In this document: positions 55,658 through 64,000 of the stretch, in pieces
How the letters are laid out: each line of letters begins with the position of its first letter
Numbering within the stretch: the stretch's first letter is position 1
DNA from: an uncultured Clostridia bacterium
Lineage (GTDB): Bacteria > Bacillota > Clostridia > Christensenellales > Borkfalkiaceae
Direction of reading: 5' to 3'
Length of the DNA: 64,000 nt
Assembly: GCA_944358655.1 (NCBI GenBank)
Contig: CALVRO010000005.1
Coordinates: 19,422 to 83,421 of the forward strand
Notes under the pieces: generated by a model
The model's database searches: none
The model's input: only the letters and a program-made list of their open reading frames with translations
Told to the model about the DNA's origin: nothing
Program-made: the position numbers and the translations under genes

Positions 55658-57025
55658 TCAATGCTTGTTGCAGAAGGCGAGCATGGCCTTGTGCATGGAG
55701 TAGAGATCGGCTTTGGAAATAATTTCGTAGGGGGCGTGCATGGAGAGCACGGGGACTCCCACGTCGAGAGTGTCGATGCCGAGATTGGCTATGAACTTTG
55801 CCACCGTGCCGCCTCCGCCGAGGTCTATCCTGCCCAGCTCGCCCGTCTGATAGACGACGCCGGCGTCCTCGAAGGCGTCGCGCACATAGCCGACCATTTC
55901 GGCAGAGGCGTCGTTTGTCGAGGCCTTGCCGCGCGCGCCGTGATACTTGGTGACCGACGCGCCGCAGGAGAGGTACGAGCTGTTGCGCTTTTCAAACGCC
56001 GAGGCATAGTCGGGGTCGTACGCCGCGCAGACGTCGGCCGATATACACTTGGAGTTGTACCTAACCAATACGGGATCGGCGCCGAGAGAGCGGCTGATGC
56101 TGTCGAGTATGTCGAGTATGACGCGCGACTGCATGCCCGTTACGCCGTCCGAGCCCGTCTCCTCTTTATCGGCGAAGATGGCCATTACGGTGTCCTTGCC
56201 GTCGCTTTCGAAGAGGGCGGTCATCTCGGGATAGGCGCACACCTTGTCGTCGTGGCCGTAGGCGGAGATGAGGGCGCGGTCGAAGCCGACGTCGCGCGGT
56301 CTGCCGGCGGGCACGAAGCACAGCTCGGAGGTCTGGAAATCTATTTCGGTCATGCCGTACTTGTCGTGCAGCAGCTTCAACACGGCCGCCTTAATGCCGT
56401 CCTTGTCCTCGCTCTTATCGGGCAGGGCGCCGACGATGGCGTTGAGGCTCTCGCCCGTGACGGCCTTGGCCAGCGTCTTTTCGTTCTGCTCCTGCGAGAG
56501 GTGGGGCAGAAGGTCGGTTATGTAGAAGATGGGGTCGTTTTCGTCCTCGCCGACGTTTACCTCCACCCTCTTTCCGCCGCGCAGCACCACAACACCCGTC
56601 AGGGCGAGGGGTATGGTGGGCCACTGGTACTTCTTTATACCGCCGTAGTAGTGCGTTTTGAAGAAGGCCATGCCGTCCTCCTCGTACAGGGGGTTGGGCT
56701 TGAGGTCGAGGCGGGGACTGTCGACGTGGGCGGCCATTATCTTGACGCCGCACTTGGCGATGTCGGCGGTGCCTATCTTAATGATGAAGATGTTCTTGTC
56801 GCGGTTGATGAAGAACAGCTTGTCGCCGGGCTTTACCTTGTCGCCGAACATATAGGGCTTGTAGCCGCGTTCGCGGCAGAGCTTTTCGGCCGTCTTTGCC
56901 GAGCCGCGCTCGGTCTTGGACGTGAAGAGAAAGTCCTTATACCCTTCGGCATAATCGAAAATGGCCTTGAGTTCCTCCTCGCCGGCCTGCTTGAAATAAT
57001 TTTTTCTGGTGTATTCGTATTGCAT
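55658..57025 (-). CDS. M18 family aminopeptidase
   Basis: 455 residues from ATG 57025, with AAAGGAGA upstream; the frame to 57097 lacks support. Metal-binding and catalytic signatures: AAHVDSPRLDLKP, DKEETGSDG, ISADVCAAYDP and SMHAPYE near the end, with GGGGTVAK. A cytosolic two-metal enzyme that trims N-terminal residues, preferring acidic ones in known members. Monocistronic. Confidence 0.94.
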   Translation of the reverse strand: MQYEYTRKNYFKQAGEEELKAIFDYAEGYKDFLFTSKTERGSAKTAEKLCRERGYKPYMFGDKVKPGDKLFFINRDKNIFIIKIGTADIAKCGVKIMAAHVDSPRLDLKPNPLYEEDGMAFFKTHYYGGIKKYQWPTIPLALTGVVVLRGGKRVEVNVGEDENDPIFYITDLLPHLSQEQNEKTLAKAVTGESLNAIVGALPDKSEDKDGIKAAVLKLLHDKYGMTEIDFQTSELCFVPAGRPRDVGFDRALISAYGHDDKVCAYPEMTALFESDGKDTVMAIFADKEETGSDGVTGMQSRVILDILDSISRSLGADPVLVRYNSKCISADVCAAYDPDYASAFEKRNSSYLSCGASVTKYHGARGKASTNDASAEMVGYVRDAFEDAGVVYQTGELGRIDLGGGGTVAKFIANLGIDTLDVGVPVLSMHAPYEIISKADLYSMHKAMLAFCNKH

Positions 57026-57169
57026 TTTGAAAATCTCCTTTCGGCCTGTATTATAAACCATGCGGGCCGTTTTGTCAACAACCGAGGGGCGGGTCAACGC
57101 AATAAAAAGAGAGGTTGCCGAAAGATGAGAGAATTTATGAAAATTTTGTGTAAACGCGGCTAAATTTCG

Positions 57170-57198
57170 TTTACTAATTTGATATTTTAAGATATAAT
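57170..57198 (+). promoter_or_regulatory. promoter of the Gx transporter and rnf operon
   Basis: TTTACT (57170-57175), 17 bases, TATAAT (57193-57198), then nine bases to ATG 57208. Probably also the main promoter for rnfCDGEAB. Confidence 0.6.
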
Positions 57199-57207
57199 TA
57201 TATCGGT

Positions 57208-57774
57208 ATGTTCAGGAAAAACCTTACTGCGAGAAGGATAGCCGCCGACGCGCTCTTTTCGGCGCTGGGACTTATCACCTTTCTTATAGAGGGGCTGTTC
57301 CCGCCCCTGTTCATCCCGGGCGCGAAAATGGGGCTTTCCAACATATTTTCGCTGGCGGCGCTAGTGCTGTTCGGCCCCGCCGACGCATTCGCCGTGGTGG
57401 CCGTGAGGACGTTTTTGGGCTCGCTGTTCGCGGGCAACATATCGTCGCTGCTCTACTCGCTTTCGGGCGGGGCGGTCTCGATGGCGCTGTCGGCCGTGCT
57501 GCTTTACACGGTGTACCCGCGCATATCGATGATGTCGGTGAGCATACTCGCCGCCGTCACCCACAACATAGTGCAGTGCCTTGTGTTCGTGTGCATGTCC
57601 TCCACCCCCCTCGTATTTTCGTACATGCCCTACCTCGCGCTCATAGGCGTGGTGGCGGGCGCTATCGTGGGCGGAGCCGTAATGCTGATATTCAAGCGCG
57701 TGCCCATTTCTGTCTACCGCAGGGCGGCCGAGCTGAAATACGGCGGGCGCGGAGCGACCGACAGGGACAAATAG
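57208..57774 (+). CDS. Gx transporter family membrane protein
   Basis: 188 residues with five or six membrane helices. ALFSALGLITFLIEGLFPP and PGAKMGLSNIFSL match the Gx transporter family, long mislabelled as heptaprenyl diphosphate synthase component I. In Firmicutes it is often found beside rnf or FMN-transfer genes and is thought to be an uptake component; the substrate is not established. The start codon follows the -10 box by nine bases. Confidence 0.88.
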   Translation: MFRKNLTARRIAADALFSALGLITFLIEGLFPPLFIPGAKMGLSNIFSLAALVLFGPADAFAVVAVRTFLGSLFAGNISSLLYSLSGGAVSMALSAVLLYTVYPRISMMSVSILAAVTHNIVQCLVFVCMSSTPLVFSYMPYLALIGVVAGAIVGGAVMLIFKRVPISVYRRAAELKYGGRGATDRDK

Positions 57775-57876
57775 GAAATACATGACCCGCAAAGCTTCGT
57801 ACGGCGCGGGGATAATAAATACATAAAGACGCCTCTGCCGCCGAGAGCGGCGAGGTTAAAATTTCGGAGGTTGATT

Positions 57877-59175
57877 TTGAAAGCTGTTAAAGGCAAAATG
57901 CTCTTCGGCGGCGTTCACGTCAGGGACAACAAGAGCCTTGCGTGCGACAAGCCGACGGAAGTTCTTCCCGAACCTTCCGAGCTGCACATCTCCACAAAGC
58001 AGGCTTCGGGCAAACCGGCCGTACCCTGCGTGGAAGTCGGGCAGCGGGTCAAGGAAGGACAACTCATCGCCAAGGCCGACGGCGTCATCTCATCCAATGT
58101 GTTTGCCGGCATGGCCGGCGTGGTAAAGGAGATAGTTGATCTCCCCGCCGCGTCGGGCGCGGAGGAGACGTTTATCGTCATCTCCTCGGACGGCAGCAAA
58201 GAAAAGGAATGGCTGACTCCGCTCAGCGACCCCACGGCCGAAAGCATACTCGCGCGCATAGGCGAGGCGGGCATAGTAGGCATGGGCGGCGCGGGCTTCC
58301 CCGCGGCCGTTAAGGACGCGCCCAAGTGCAAGGTGGACACGCTCATACTCAACGGCGCCGAGTGCGAACCTTACCTGACCTGCGACCACAGGCTGATGAT
58401 CGAACACACCGACGACATAGTGCGCGGAGCGAGATACATCGCAAAGGCGCTGGGCGGCGTGCAGATAGTTATAGGCATAGAGCTCAACAAGCCCGACTGC
58501 ATAGCCGCGTTTGAGCCCTACGACGACGTTAAAGTAGTCGCCCTTGCAAAGCGCTACCCCATGGGAAGCGAAAAGCACCTCATCTACTCGACGACGGGCA
58601 GAAAGGTGCGCTTGGGCAAGCTGCCCGCCGACGCGGGCGTGATAGTCCACAACGTGGGCACGGCCTACGCCGTATGCCAGGCCGTGGAGCTGGGCAAGCC
58701 GCTGTACGAGCGCGAGCTTACCGTTTCGGGCAAGGCCGTAAAGGAGCCCAAGAACCTCTGGGTAAAGGTGGGCGCGAGCGTTGCCGACATAATTGCTTAC
58801 TGCGGCGGCGAGGAGAGCGCACCCGTCAAGGCGGTCATCGGCGGGCCCATGACGGGCACGGCCGTTGCGAGCTACGACGAATATGTTGGCAAGACGACGG
58901 GCGGCATACTGCTTATGACTGCCGAGGAGGCCGACACAAAGGCCCCCACTCCCTGCCTCAACTGCGGAAAGTGCGCAGACGTGTGCCCCATGCACCTCAT
59001 GCCCATGCAGACGGCGTTCTACTCCAACGCGGGCGACTTTGAAACGGCCGCAAAGCTGGGCGGCACGATGAGCTGCATAGAGTGCGGCGCGTGCGAATAC
59101 GTCTGCCCCGCGAGAAGGCCGCTGATACAGGCCATACGCAAGACCAAGGCCGCGATGCGCGCCAAGAAAAATTAA
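57877..59175 (+). CDS. rnfC: Rnf complex subunit RnfC
   Basis: Electron-input subunit on the cytosolic face that contacts NAD. 432 residues from TTG 57877: GGAGG lies 6 nt before this TTG but directly abuts the earlier TTG at 57871. Signatures: FGGVHVRDNK, MGGAGFPAAVK and NGAECEPYLTCDH (NADH/FMN site), and two [4Fe-4S] motifs CLNCGKCADVCP and CIECGACEYVCP. First of rnfC-D-G-E-A-B. Small hairpin CCTCTGCCGC...GCGGCGAGG lies just upstream. Confidence 0.95.
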   Translation: MKAVKGKMLFGGVHVRDNKSLACDKPTEVLPEPSELHISTKQASGKPAVPCVEVGQRVKEGQLIAKADGVISSNVFAGMAGVVKEIVDLPAASGAEETFIVISSDGSKEKEWLTPLSDPTAESILARIGEAGIVGMGGAGFPAAVKDAPKCKVDTLILNGAECEPYLTCDHRLMIEHTDDIVRGARYIAKALGGVQIVIGIELNKPDCIAAFEPYDDVKVVALAKRYPMGSEKHLIYSTTGRKVRLGKLPADAGVIVHNVGTAYAVCQAVELGKPLYERELTVSGKAVKEPKNLWVKVGASVADIIAYCGGEESAPVKAVIGGPMTGTAVASYDEYVGKTTGGILLMTAEEADTKAPTPCLNCGKCADVCPMHLMPMQTAFYSNAGDFETAAKLGGTMSCIECGACEYVCPARRPLIQAIRKTKAAMRAKKN

Positions 59176-59190
59176 GGAGGTGACCCGAAG

Positions 59191-60231
59191 ATGGACAATA
59201 ATATAGTTATTTCTACGCCTCCCCACGTTAAATCGCCGAGGACGACGAAGGGCATAATGCTCGACGTGCTGATAGCCCTCGCCCCCGCGGCCATAGCCGG
59301 CATGGTGTTCTTCGGCTGGCAGGCGCTCGTAGTTATAATAACGGCGATGATCTCGGCCGTGGCGGCTGAATTTGTTTACTACTTTATATATAACGGCGGG
59401 TTCAAGGCCAAGTGCGCCAACGCGGGAGCCGTGTGCAAAAAGTGGCTTGCGCAGTTCGACTTCACTTCGGCCGTCACAGGCCTCATACTCGCGCTCATCC
59501 TCCCCTCCACCGCCGAATGGTACGAGGTGGCGATAGGCGCGGTGTTCGCCATAGTAATAGTTAAGATGCTCTTCGGCGGAACGGGCAAAAACCTTGTCAA
59601 CCCCGCCGCCGCAGGCAGAGTAATGATGTTTTTAAGTTTTGCCATAACCACCTACGTTGCGGCCAACTTCGAGCCCATAAGCCTCGACAGCCAGCTGTTC
59701 ACGGGTGCTACGGCGCTCTCCGGCTCCATACTCGGCGGCAACCCCGACGCGCACATGGAGTGGATAGACCTCTTCTTCGGCACCGGCCTCGCGGGCTGCA
59801 TAGGCGAGACCTGCAAGCTGGCGCTCATCATAGGATATATATATCTTGTGGTGAGAGGCGTTATCAAGTGGTGGCAGCCCCTTCTGTATATCGTGCTTTC
59901 GGCCTTCCTTTCGGTTTGCCTTGCGGCCACCGCAGAGGGCGCGACCTTTGATATTTCGCTGATGATGGACTACGCGCTTTCGGGCGGACTTATGTTCGGC
60001 GCCATATTCATGGCCACCGACTACGTCACCTCGCCCAAGGGCGTCTACGGACAGATAGTTTACTACGTTATCTTAGCCGTGCTGACTTCGCTCCTCCGCT
60101 TCTACACCAAGATAGAGGTGGTATCCTTTGTGATAATGCTTGTCAACCTGATAGTCCCCCTCATCGACAGGTATGTAGTGAGAAGGCCCTTCGGCTACGC
60201 CAAGCAAGTAAAGGCCAAGGAGGGCAAGTGA
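59191..60231 (+). CDS. rnfD: Rnf complex subunit RnfD
   Basis: 346 residues, ten or so membrane helices. The covalent-FMN motif TGATALS is near residue 171 (Thr attachment via ApbE in other species; no apbE is in the window). GGAGGTGA precedes the ATG. Moves electrons through the membrane while Na+ or H+ is pumped. Confidence 0.95.
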   Translation: MDNNIVISTPPHVKSPRTTKGIMLDVLIALAPAAIAGMVFFGWQALVVIITAMISAVAAEFVYYFIYNGGFKAKCANAGAVCKKWLAQFDFTSAVTGLILALILPSTAEWYEVAIGAVFAIVIVKMLFGGTGKNLVNPAAAGRVMMFLSFAITTYVAANFEPISLDSQLFTGATALSGSILGGNPDAHMEWIDLFFGTGLAGCIGETCKLALIIGYIYLVVRGVIKWWQPLLYIVLSAFLSVCLAATAEGATFDISLMMDYALSGGLMFGAIFMATDYVTSPKGVYGQIVYYVILAVLTSLLRFYTKIEVVSFVIMLVNLIVPLIDRYVVRRPFGYAKQVKAKEGK

Positions 60232-60232
60232 T

Positions 60233-61225
60233 ATGACAGTTAAAGAATTTTTTAAGACAAACGCCTTTAAATGCATAGCCGTGCTGCTTTCGATAGTGCT
60301 TATCTGCTGCATTGCTCTGACCATTTGCGATTCACTGTTCGAAGTGACAGCGAAAGAACGACTTGACAGAGCCATAGCCGAAATATACGGAGAGAGCGTT
60401 GAATACACCGTAGCCGAAATCGACGAGGACAAGGGCGACACCGCACAGTACTCGATAGACGAGCTCTACGACCTTTCGGGCAAGCACGAAAACGAGTTCC
60501 TGATGAAGATTACCGGCAAAGGCGGCTTCAACAGCGGCAGCGTTACCTGCTGGGTAGTTGCCACAGTCTCCCCCGTTTCCGGCGAGGACGGCGACGGCTT
60601 TGAGTTCGGCGGCATAACCAAGGCGACGATAGACTCCAACGTCAACCAATCGTATATTCACTATATAACAAGCGACGCCATTCAGGCGGTTATAAACAAG
60701 CAGGACGGAGACGGGTTCACCTCCTACGACACAAACGGCATAAAGACGGGCGCGACTTTCTCGCTCGGCGCCATAGCCAACGCGCTCAACGGCGCCAAGG
60801 AATATGTGGAAGCCATCTACTGCGGCGTAGTGCTTCCCTTCGACGGCTATGAATATACGGACAAACTCAACGTAAACGAGACGACCGTAACCGTAGACGG
60901 CACAAACGTCAATTACCACATAGTTACTAACCACGGCAATCATCCTAAGCCCTTCACCATTGAGATGACGGTCGGCGCCGACGGCGCGATAAGCAACTAT
61001 ACGATAATCGTAAACGGTTCGACTATGGATTACGGCAGCGACATGGCCGCAATAGCGCTGAACATGAACGGACAGACCCTTGAGACGCTGGAAGCCTTTA
61101 TAAACAGCGACGGCATTCACACGGGCGCGACATATTCCAACGAAGAGTGCGTTTATGCCGGTCTGTTTGCGACTGCCAACTACGAGAAGGCACTTGCGGA
61201 ATTTTCGCAGGGAGGTAACGCATAA
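60233..61225 (+). CDS. rnfG: Rnf complex subunit RnfG with two FMN-attachment motifs
   Basis: 330 residues, longer than the usual 180-220. One N-terminal membrane helix (about 12-33), then an outside part with two TGATxS motifs: KTGATFS (Thr175) and HTGATYS (Thr300). Both follow a short beta-rich stretch, as expected for two FMN_bind domains in tandem. Normal RnfG has one. Follows rnfD by one base. Confidence 0.92.
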   Translation: MTVKEFFKTNAFKCIAVLLSIVLICCIALTICDSLFEVTAKERLDRAIAEIYGESVEYTVAEIDEDKGDTAQYSIDELYDLSGKHENEFLMKITGKGGFNSGSVTCWVVATVSPVSGEDGDGFEFGGITKATIDSNVNQSYIHYITSDAIQAVINKQDGDGFTSYDTNGIKTGATFSLGAIANALNGAKEYVEAIYCGVVLPFDGYEYTDKLNVNETTVTVDGTNVNYHIVTNHGNHPKPFTIEMTVGADGAISNYTIIVNGSTMDYGSDMAAIALNMNGQTLETLEAFINSDGIHTGATYSNEECVYAGLFATANYEKALAEFSQGGNA

Positions 61226-61902
61226 TGAACAAGTATAAGAAGATAACCTTAGACGGCATTATTTTCAACAACCCCACGTTCATACTCGTGCTGGGCACCT
61301 GCCCCACCCTCGGCCTCATCTCCTCCGCCCTCTCCGCGCTGGAAATGGGTCTGGCGGTAATTGTCATTCTGACTCTGAGCAACGTCATCATTTCTGCGCT
61401 CAGAAAGATAATCCCCAACGAAGTGCGCATACCCTGCTATATAGTGGTTATAGCCACGCTGGTCACGCTGATAAGAATGGTGCTGGATAAATTCCTGCCC
61501 TCGGTGTACGAGGCTTTGGGAGGTTTCCTCGCCCTGATAGTCGTCAACTGCATAATTCTCGGCAGGGCCGAGGCGTTCGCCAACAAGCACACCGTTGCCG
61601 AGAGCGCCGTAGACGGCGTTGCAAACGGCATAGGCTTTACTCTGGCGCTGACCGCCATGGGCATAATATGCGAGTTTTTGGGCAAGGGCAGCCTGTTCGG
61701 GGCGCAGATAATGGACTTTTCGATAGGTCTGTTCTCCTCGCCCGCAGGGTCGTTCATAGTATTCGGACTTTCGATATGCGCCTTCACGGCCATAATCGAT
61801 AAATTCCAGCGCGCAAAGCGCGTAAAGCAGAACAAGCTGGCGCGCGAAAATCTTTTAGACGCAGGCAACGCAGCCCGCACGGCTGAGGAGGGCAACGCAT
61901 AA
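61225..61902 (+). CDS. rnfE: Rnf complex subunit RnfE
   Basis: 225 residues with six membrane helices. FNNPTFILVLGTCPTLGL is the family N-terminal motif carrying the conserved Cys for the membrane [2Fe-2S] cluster shared with RnfA; a second Cys is at IPCYIVVIA. Starts on the last base of the rnfG stop (TAATG). Confidence 0.95.
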   Translation: MNKYKKITLDGIIFNNPTFILVLGTCPTLGLISSALSALEMGLAVIVILTLSNVIISALRKIIPNEVRIPCYIVVIATLVTLIRMVLDKFLPSVYEALGGFLALIVVNCIILGRAEAFANKHTVAESAVDGVANGIGFTLALTAMGIICEFLGKGSLFGAQIMDFSIGLFSSPAGSFIVFGLSICAFTAIIDKFQRAKRVKQNKLARENLLDAGNAARTAEEGNA

Positions 61903-62501
61903 TGGCTACTCTTATCGCAATAGTTCTTGCCGCCGTTCTTACAAACAACTTTATAACAGTTAAAACGTACGGCATATGTCCCTTTTTGGGCGTCTCCAAA
62001 AAGACTTCCTCCGCCCTCGGCATGGGCATAGCGGTCACCATTGTAATGACGCTGGCCACGGCCGTCACCTATCCCATATACGAATATGTGATGGTACCCC
62101 TCAACTTCGAGTTTCTGGAGATAATCGTATTCATCTTTATTATAGCCTCCCTTGTGCAGATGCTTGAGATGATAATACGCAAGCTCTCCCCCACCCTCTA
62201 CAACGCCATGGGCGTGTATCTGCCCCTAATCACCACCAACTGCGCCGTACTCGGCGTTTGCGAGCTTGTGATAGGCGATATGTCGCAGTTCCTTGAGGGT
62301 GCCGCAATGAATATGGGCTGGGCCGTGCTCTACGCGCTGTTCGCGGGCCTCGGCTTTACGCTCATCATGGTGATAATGAGCGGCATGCGCGAAAAGCTGA
62401 ACAACGTGAAGGTGGCGAAGTATCTCGACGGATTCCCCATCGCCATGGTGACGGCGGCGCTCATCTGCATGGCGTTTATGGTGTTCACCTACATTGCCTA
62501 A
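61902..62501 (+). CDS. rnfA: Rnf complex subunit RnfA
   Basis: 199 residues with six membrane helices, paralogous to RnfE. NNFITVKTYGICPFLGVS and TTNCAVLGV hold the two cluster Cys residues. Starts on the last base of the rnfE stop (TAATG), so RnfE and RnfA are made in step. Confidence 0.95.
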   Translation: MATLIAIVLAAVLTNNFITVKTYGICPFLGVSKKTSSALGMGIAVTIVMTLATAVTYPIYEYVMVPLNFEFLEIIVFIFIIASLVQMLEMIIRKLSPTLYNAMGVYLPLITTNCAVLGVCELVIGDMSQFLEGAAMNMGWAVLYALFAGLGFTLIMVIMSGMREKLNNVKVAKYLDGFPIAMVTAALICMAFMVFTYIA

Positions 62502-62518
62502 GGAGGTCGTGGTAGAAA

Positions 62519-63349
62519 ATGAATAGTTTATACTCCGCGCTGTGCGCGGTGACTGTTGAAACATGGAAGACGGTGGGCATAGTTTTCGGCATACTGTTTG
62601 CCATTGCCCTTGTCATCGTTATCGCCATACTTGTTGTGGGCAAGGTGTTCAAAGTGGACATGGACGAGAAGGTGACGAGCATACTTGAAAACCTTGCCGG
62701 CGCCAACTGCGGCGGCTGCGGCTGCAGCGGCTGCGCGGGATTTGCCGCAAAACTTGCCAACGGCACGGCCGACCTTTCGGCCTGCCACGTCACTTCGCCC
62801 GAGAAGAAGGCGGAGATAGCCGCTCTTTTGGGCGTGACGGTGAAGGAAGAAGAGCCCCAGGTGGCCATAGTTAAGTGCAACGGCGGCGAAAATGCCGTTA
62901 AGGCCTTTGAGTACAAGGGAAACCCCACCTGCGCTGCCTGCAATTCGCTTTTGGGCGGCAACAAGGTGTGCAAGACGGCGTGCCTTGGCTGCGGCGACTG
63001 CGCCAACGCCTGCCCCGAGGGAGCGATATCCATCATCGGCGGCGTGGCCAAGGTAGACCCCGACAAGTGCATTAACTGCGGCGCGTGCATAATAGCTTGC
63101 CCCAAGCACATTATAGAGCGCATACCCGTAAAGGCGCCCGTATATGTGGCCTGCTCCTCCCACTGCAAGGCAAAGGAAGTTATGGCGAGCTGCAAGGTGG
63201 GCTGCATAGGCTGCGGCGTATGCGCCATGAAGTGCCCGCACGGGGCGATCACCATGGTGAACAATCTGCCCGTATTCGACTATGATAAGTGCACGGGCTG
63301 CAAGACGTGCGTTGCCGTCTGCCCCAGACACATTATACTCGAAAGATAA
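62519..63349 (+). CDS. rnfB: Rnf complex subunit RnfB (ferredoxin-type)
   Basis: Electron-input subunit that accepts electrons from ferredoxin. 276 residues: membrane helix (about 17-42), the RnfB N-terminal cluster GANCGGCGCSGCAGFAAK, and four CxxCxxCxxxC motifs (CLGCGDCANACP, CINCGACIIACP, CIGCGVCAMKCP, CTGCKTCVAVCP). AGGAGGT lies upstream. Last gene of the operon, followed by a terminator. Confidence 0.95.
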   Translation: MNSLYSALCAVTVETWKTVGIVFGILFAIALVIVIAILVVGKVFKVDMDEKVTSILENLAGANCGGCGCSGCAGFAAKLANGTADLSACHVTSPEKKAEIAALLGVTVKEEEPQVAIVKCNGGENAVKAFEYKGNPTCAACNSLLGGNKVCKTACLGCGDCANACPEGAISIIGGVAKVDPDKCINCGACIIACPKHIIERIPVKAPVYVACSSHCKAKEVMASCKVGCIGCGVCAMKCPHGAITMVNNLPVFDYDKCTGCKTCVAVCPRHIILER

Positions 63350-63368
63350 TTTTTTGAGATATGCAAAA

Positions 63369-63408
63369 CAGGCGTTACCTTTGAGTAACGCCTGTTTTAT
63401 TATTTAAT
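63369..63408 (+). terminator. intrinsic terminator of the rnf operon
   Basis: 10-bp stem CAGGCGTTAC/GTAACGCCTG with loop CTTTGA, then TTTTATTATTT; upstream AAAA makes it two-way. Confidence 0.9.
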
Positions 63409-63445
63409 GCAAAAGCCATGGTTTTGCAAGGGGCTATAATAAGGT

Positions 63446-63540
63446 CGATATGTTGCCTTGCAGCAACACGATATGCCACTGATCGTGGCCAGATATAGCC
63501 GCGTATAACGCGGCATCGATATGCGGTGCAACAGCACCGC
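63446..63540. repeat. chain of four small hairpins joined by GATAT
   Basis: Four short stem-loops follow one another, each entered by GATAT (63447, 63470, 63492, 63518): TGTTGC/GCAACA (63451-63468), GCCAC/GTGGC (63475-63489), GCCGCGT/ACGCGGC (63498-63514) and GCGGTGC/GCACCGC (63523-63540). The stems differ in sequence while the linkers are kept. The chain interrupts the dispersed repeat between a B-like end (GGGGCTATAATAAGG) and a C-like start (GTGTATCTGAAA). Confidence 0.75.
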
Positions 63541-64000
63541 GTTGAGGTAAAAGTGTATCTGAAACATAGCCCGGGAGATTTCTCGGCTACGCTCGAAATG
63601 ACATGCTCTACCCGAGAGAGTGCGCGCAGCCTCCCCTCTCCACCCACTTGTCATACCGAGCAGCGCGCCATAATTGTTGGAGTAAAATAATGCAGGAGCG
63701 CGCGTTGCGAGGTATCTCTGCCCATGCTTTGAAGCAGCCCGACAATGAGATCCCTCGCTGTCGCTCAGGATGACAATGGGGATAGAATATAAATATTTCG
63801 ACCTCTCCGTCCGCGCGTTCACCGCGCGGCCACCTCCCCATATGAAGGGGAGGCTATATTAAGGTTATATCGTATCTGAAGCATAACCCGGGAGATTTCT
63901 CCGCTACGAACGCTAAAGCGTTCTCCGGTCGAAATGACATACTTGTATGTGCGGCGCGCGGCCCAAAGGCCGCGCGCCGCACATATAAATATTTCGACCT
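63541..64000. repeat. repeat island 4, continuing past the window edge
   Basis: No gene is seen after rnfB (650 bases). Module C at 63553-63602, A at 63649-63775, B at 63797-63855, C at 63870-63940. The last bases (ATAAATATTTCGACCT, 63985-64000) repeat the entry of B seen at 63788-63803, so another set begins at the edge. Open frames here are repeat by-products. Confidence 0.78.
63946..63985. repeat. long perfect hairpin within repeat island 4
   Basis: 18-bp stem, TATGTGCGGCGCGCGGCC and its complement, around loop CAAA. It separates two sets of the dispersed repeat and belongs to no visible gene. Confidence 0.6.

Noticed and set aside
55661-57163. 500-codon plus-strand open frame opposite the M18 aminopeptidase
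   Set aside because: GC-rich third positions make long mirror frames. The minus-strand protein has clear family motifs, and the plus-strand translation is low-complexity Gly/Val/Ala-rich.
57775-57876. FMN riboswitch before rnfC
   Set aside because: The gap is about 100 bases with only one short hairpin and none of the conserved RFN segments.
63446-63540. CRISPR array
   Set aside because: Units are 22-26 bases with only a five- or six-base constant part, stems vary, and no cas gene is nearby.

Overview
This is about 64 kb of a GC-rich bacterial chromosome, read here as a member of the Bacillota, class Clostridia, possibly near Christensenellales. The lineage call is an inference from gene content and order: tig/clpP/clpX/lon, obg-yhbY-nadD-yqeK-rsfS, secG-rnr-smpB, a six-subunit Rnf complex, DegV proteins, RqcH, and strong AGGAGG ribosome sites with TTGACA/TATAAT promoters. 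No rRNA, tRNA, CRISPR array, phage or transposase gene was recognised.

Layout. 1-10000, minus strand: protein quality control (trigger factor, ClpP, ClpX, Lon, the last cut by the window edge). An AT-rich block of secreted proteins (two near-identical lipoproteins and a 1065-residue surface protein) sits between tig and clpP. 10000-14400, plus: rqcH, two overlapping genes for membrane-anchored winged-helix-like proteins, and an ABC exporter. 14400-18200: two DegV proteins, a membrane-linked XRE regulator and a large repeat island. 18200-24800: a lipoprotein pair, a tyrosine phosphatase/LOG pair, an alpha/beta hydrolase, glucose-6-phosphate isomerase and a small SF1 helicase. 24800-34300, mainly minus: a ribosome-assembly and NAD cluster (RsfS, a NadD-YqeK fusion, YhbY, Obg) preceded by a divergent Rho, an MBL-fold hydrolase, a DUF1934-like protein and a BI-1 protein; then a repeat island and prephenate dehydrogenase. 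34400-38500, plus: lower glycolysis (pgk, tpiA, gpmI), each with its own promoter. 38700-45900: a small XRE regulator, an EamA transporter, secG-rnr-smpB, then metY-metA for methionine synthesis by direct sulfhydrylation. 45900-57100, mainly minus: a repeat island, an ABC-FtsX fusion, gltX, thrE, a frameshifted secreted protein, two nearly identical LRR lipoproteins and an M18 aminopeptidase. 57200-63350, plus: a Gx-type transporter followed by rnfCDGEAB, a ferredoxin:NAD oxidoreductase that pumps ions. 63350-64000: a repeat island with a chain of small hairpins.

Recurring themes. (1) Three adjacent pairs of secreted lipoprotein genes each combine a block of identical or nearly identical DNA with diverged remainder, which looks like recent gene conversion or partial duplication. 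(2) A dispersed three-part repeat family fills all four long gene-free islands. (3) At least eight start codons lie only 6-9 nt after a good -10 box, so leaderless mRNAs are likely. (4) Many gene ends carry long perfect GC-rich hairpins, often without a U-tract. (5) RnfG appears to have two FMN-attachment motifs, and the Rho protein lacks the usual arginine-finger motif. Functions are assigned from motifs and family knowledge; no database search was possible.
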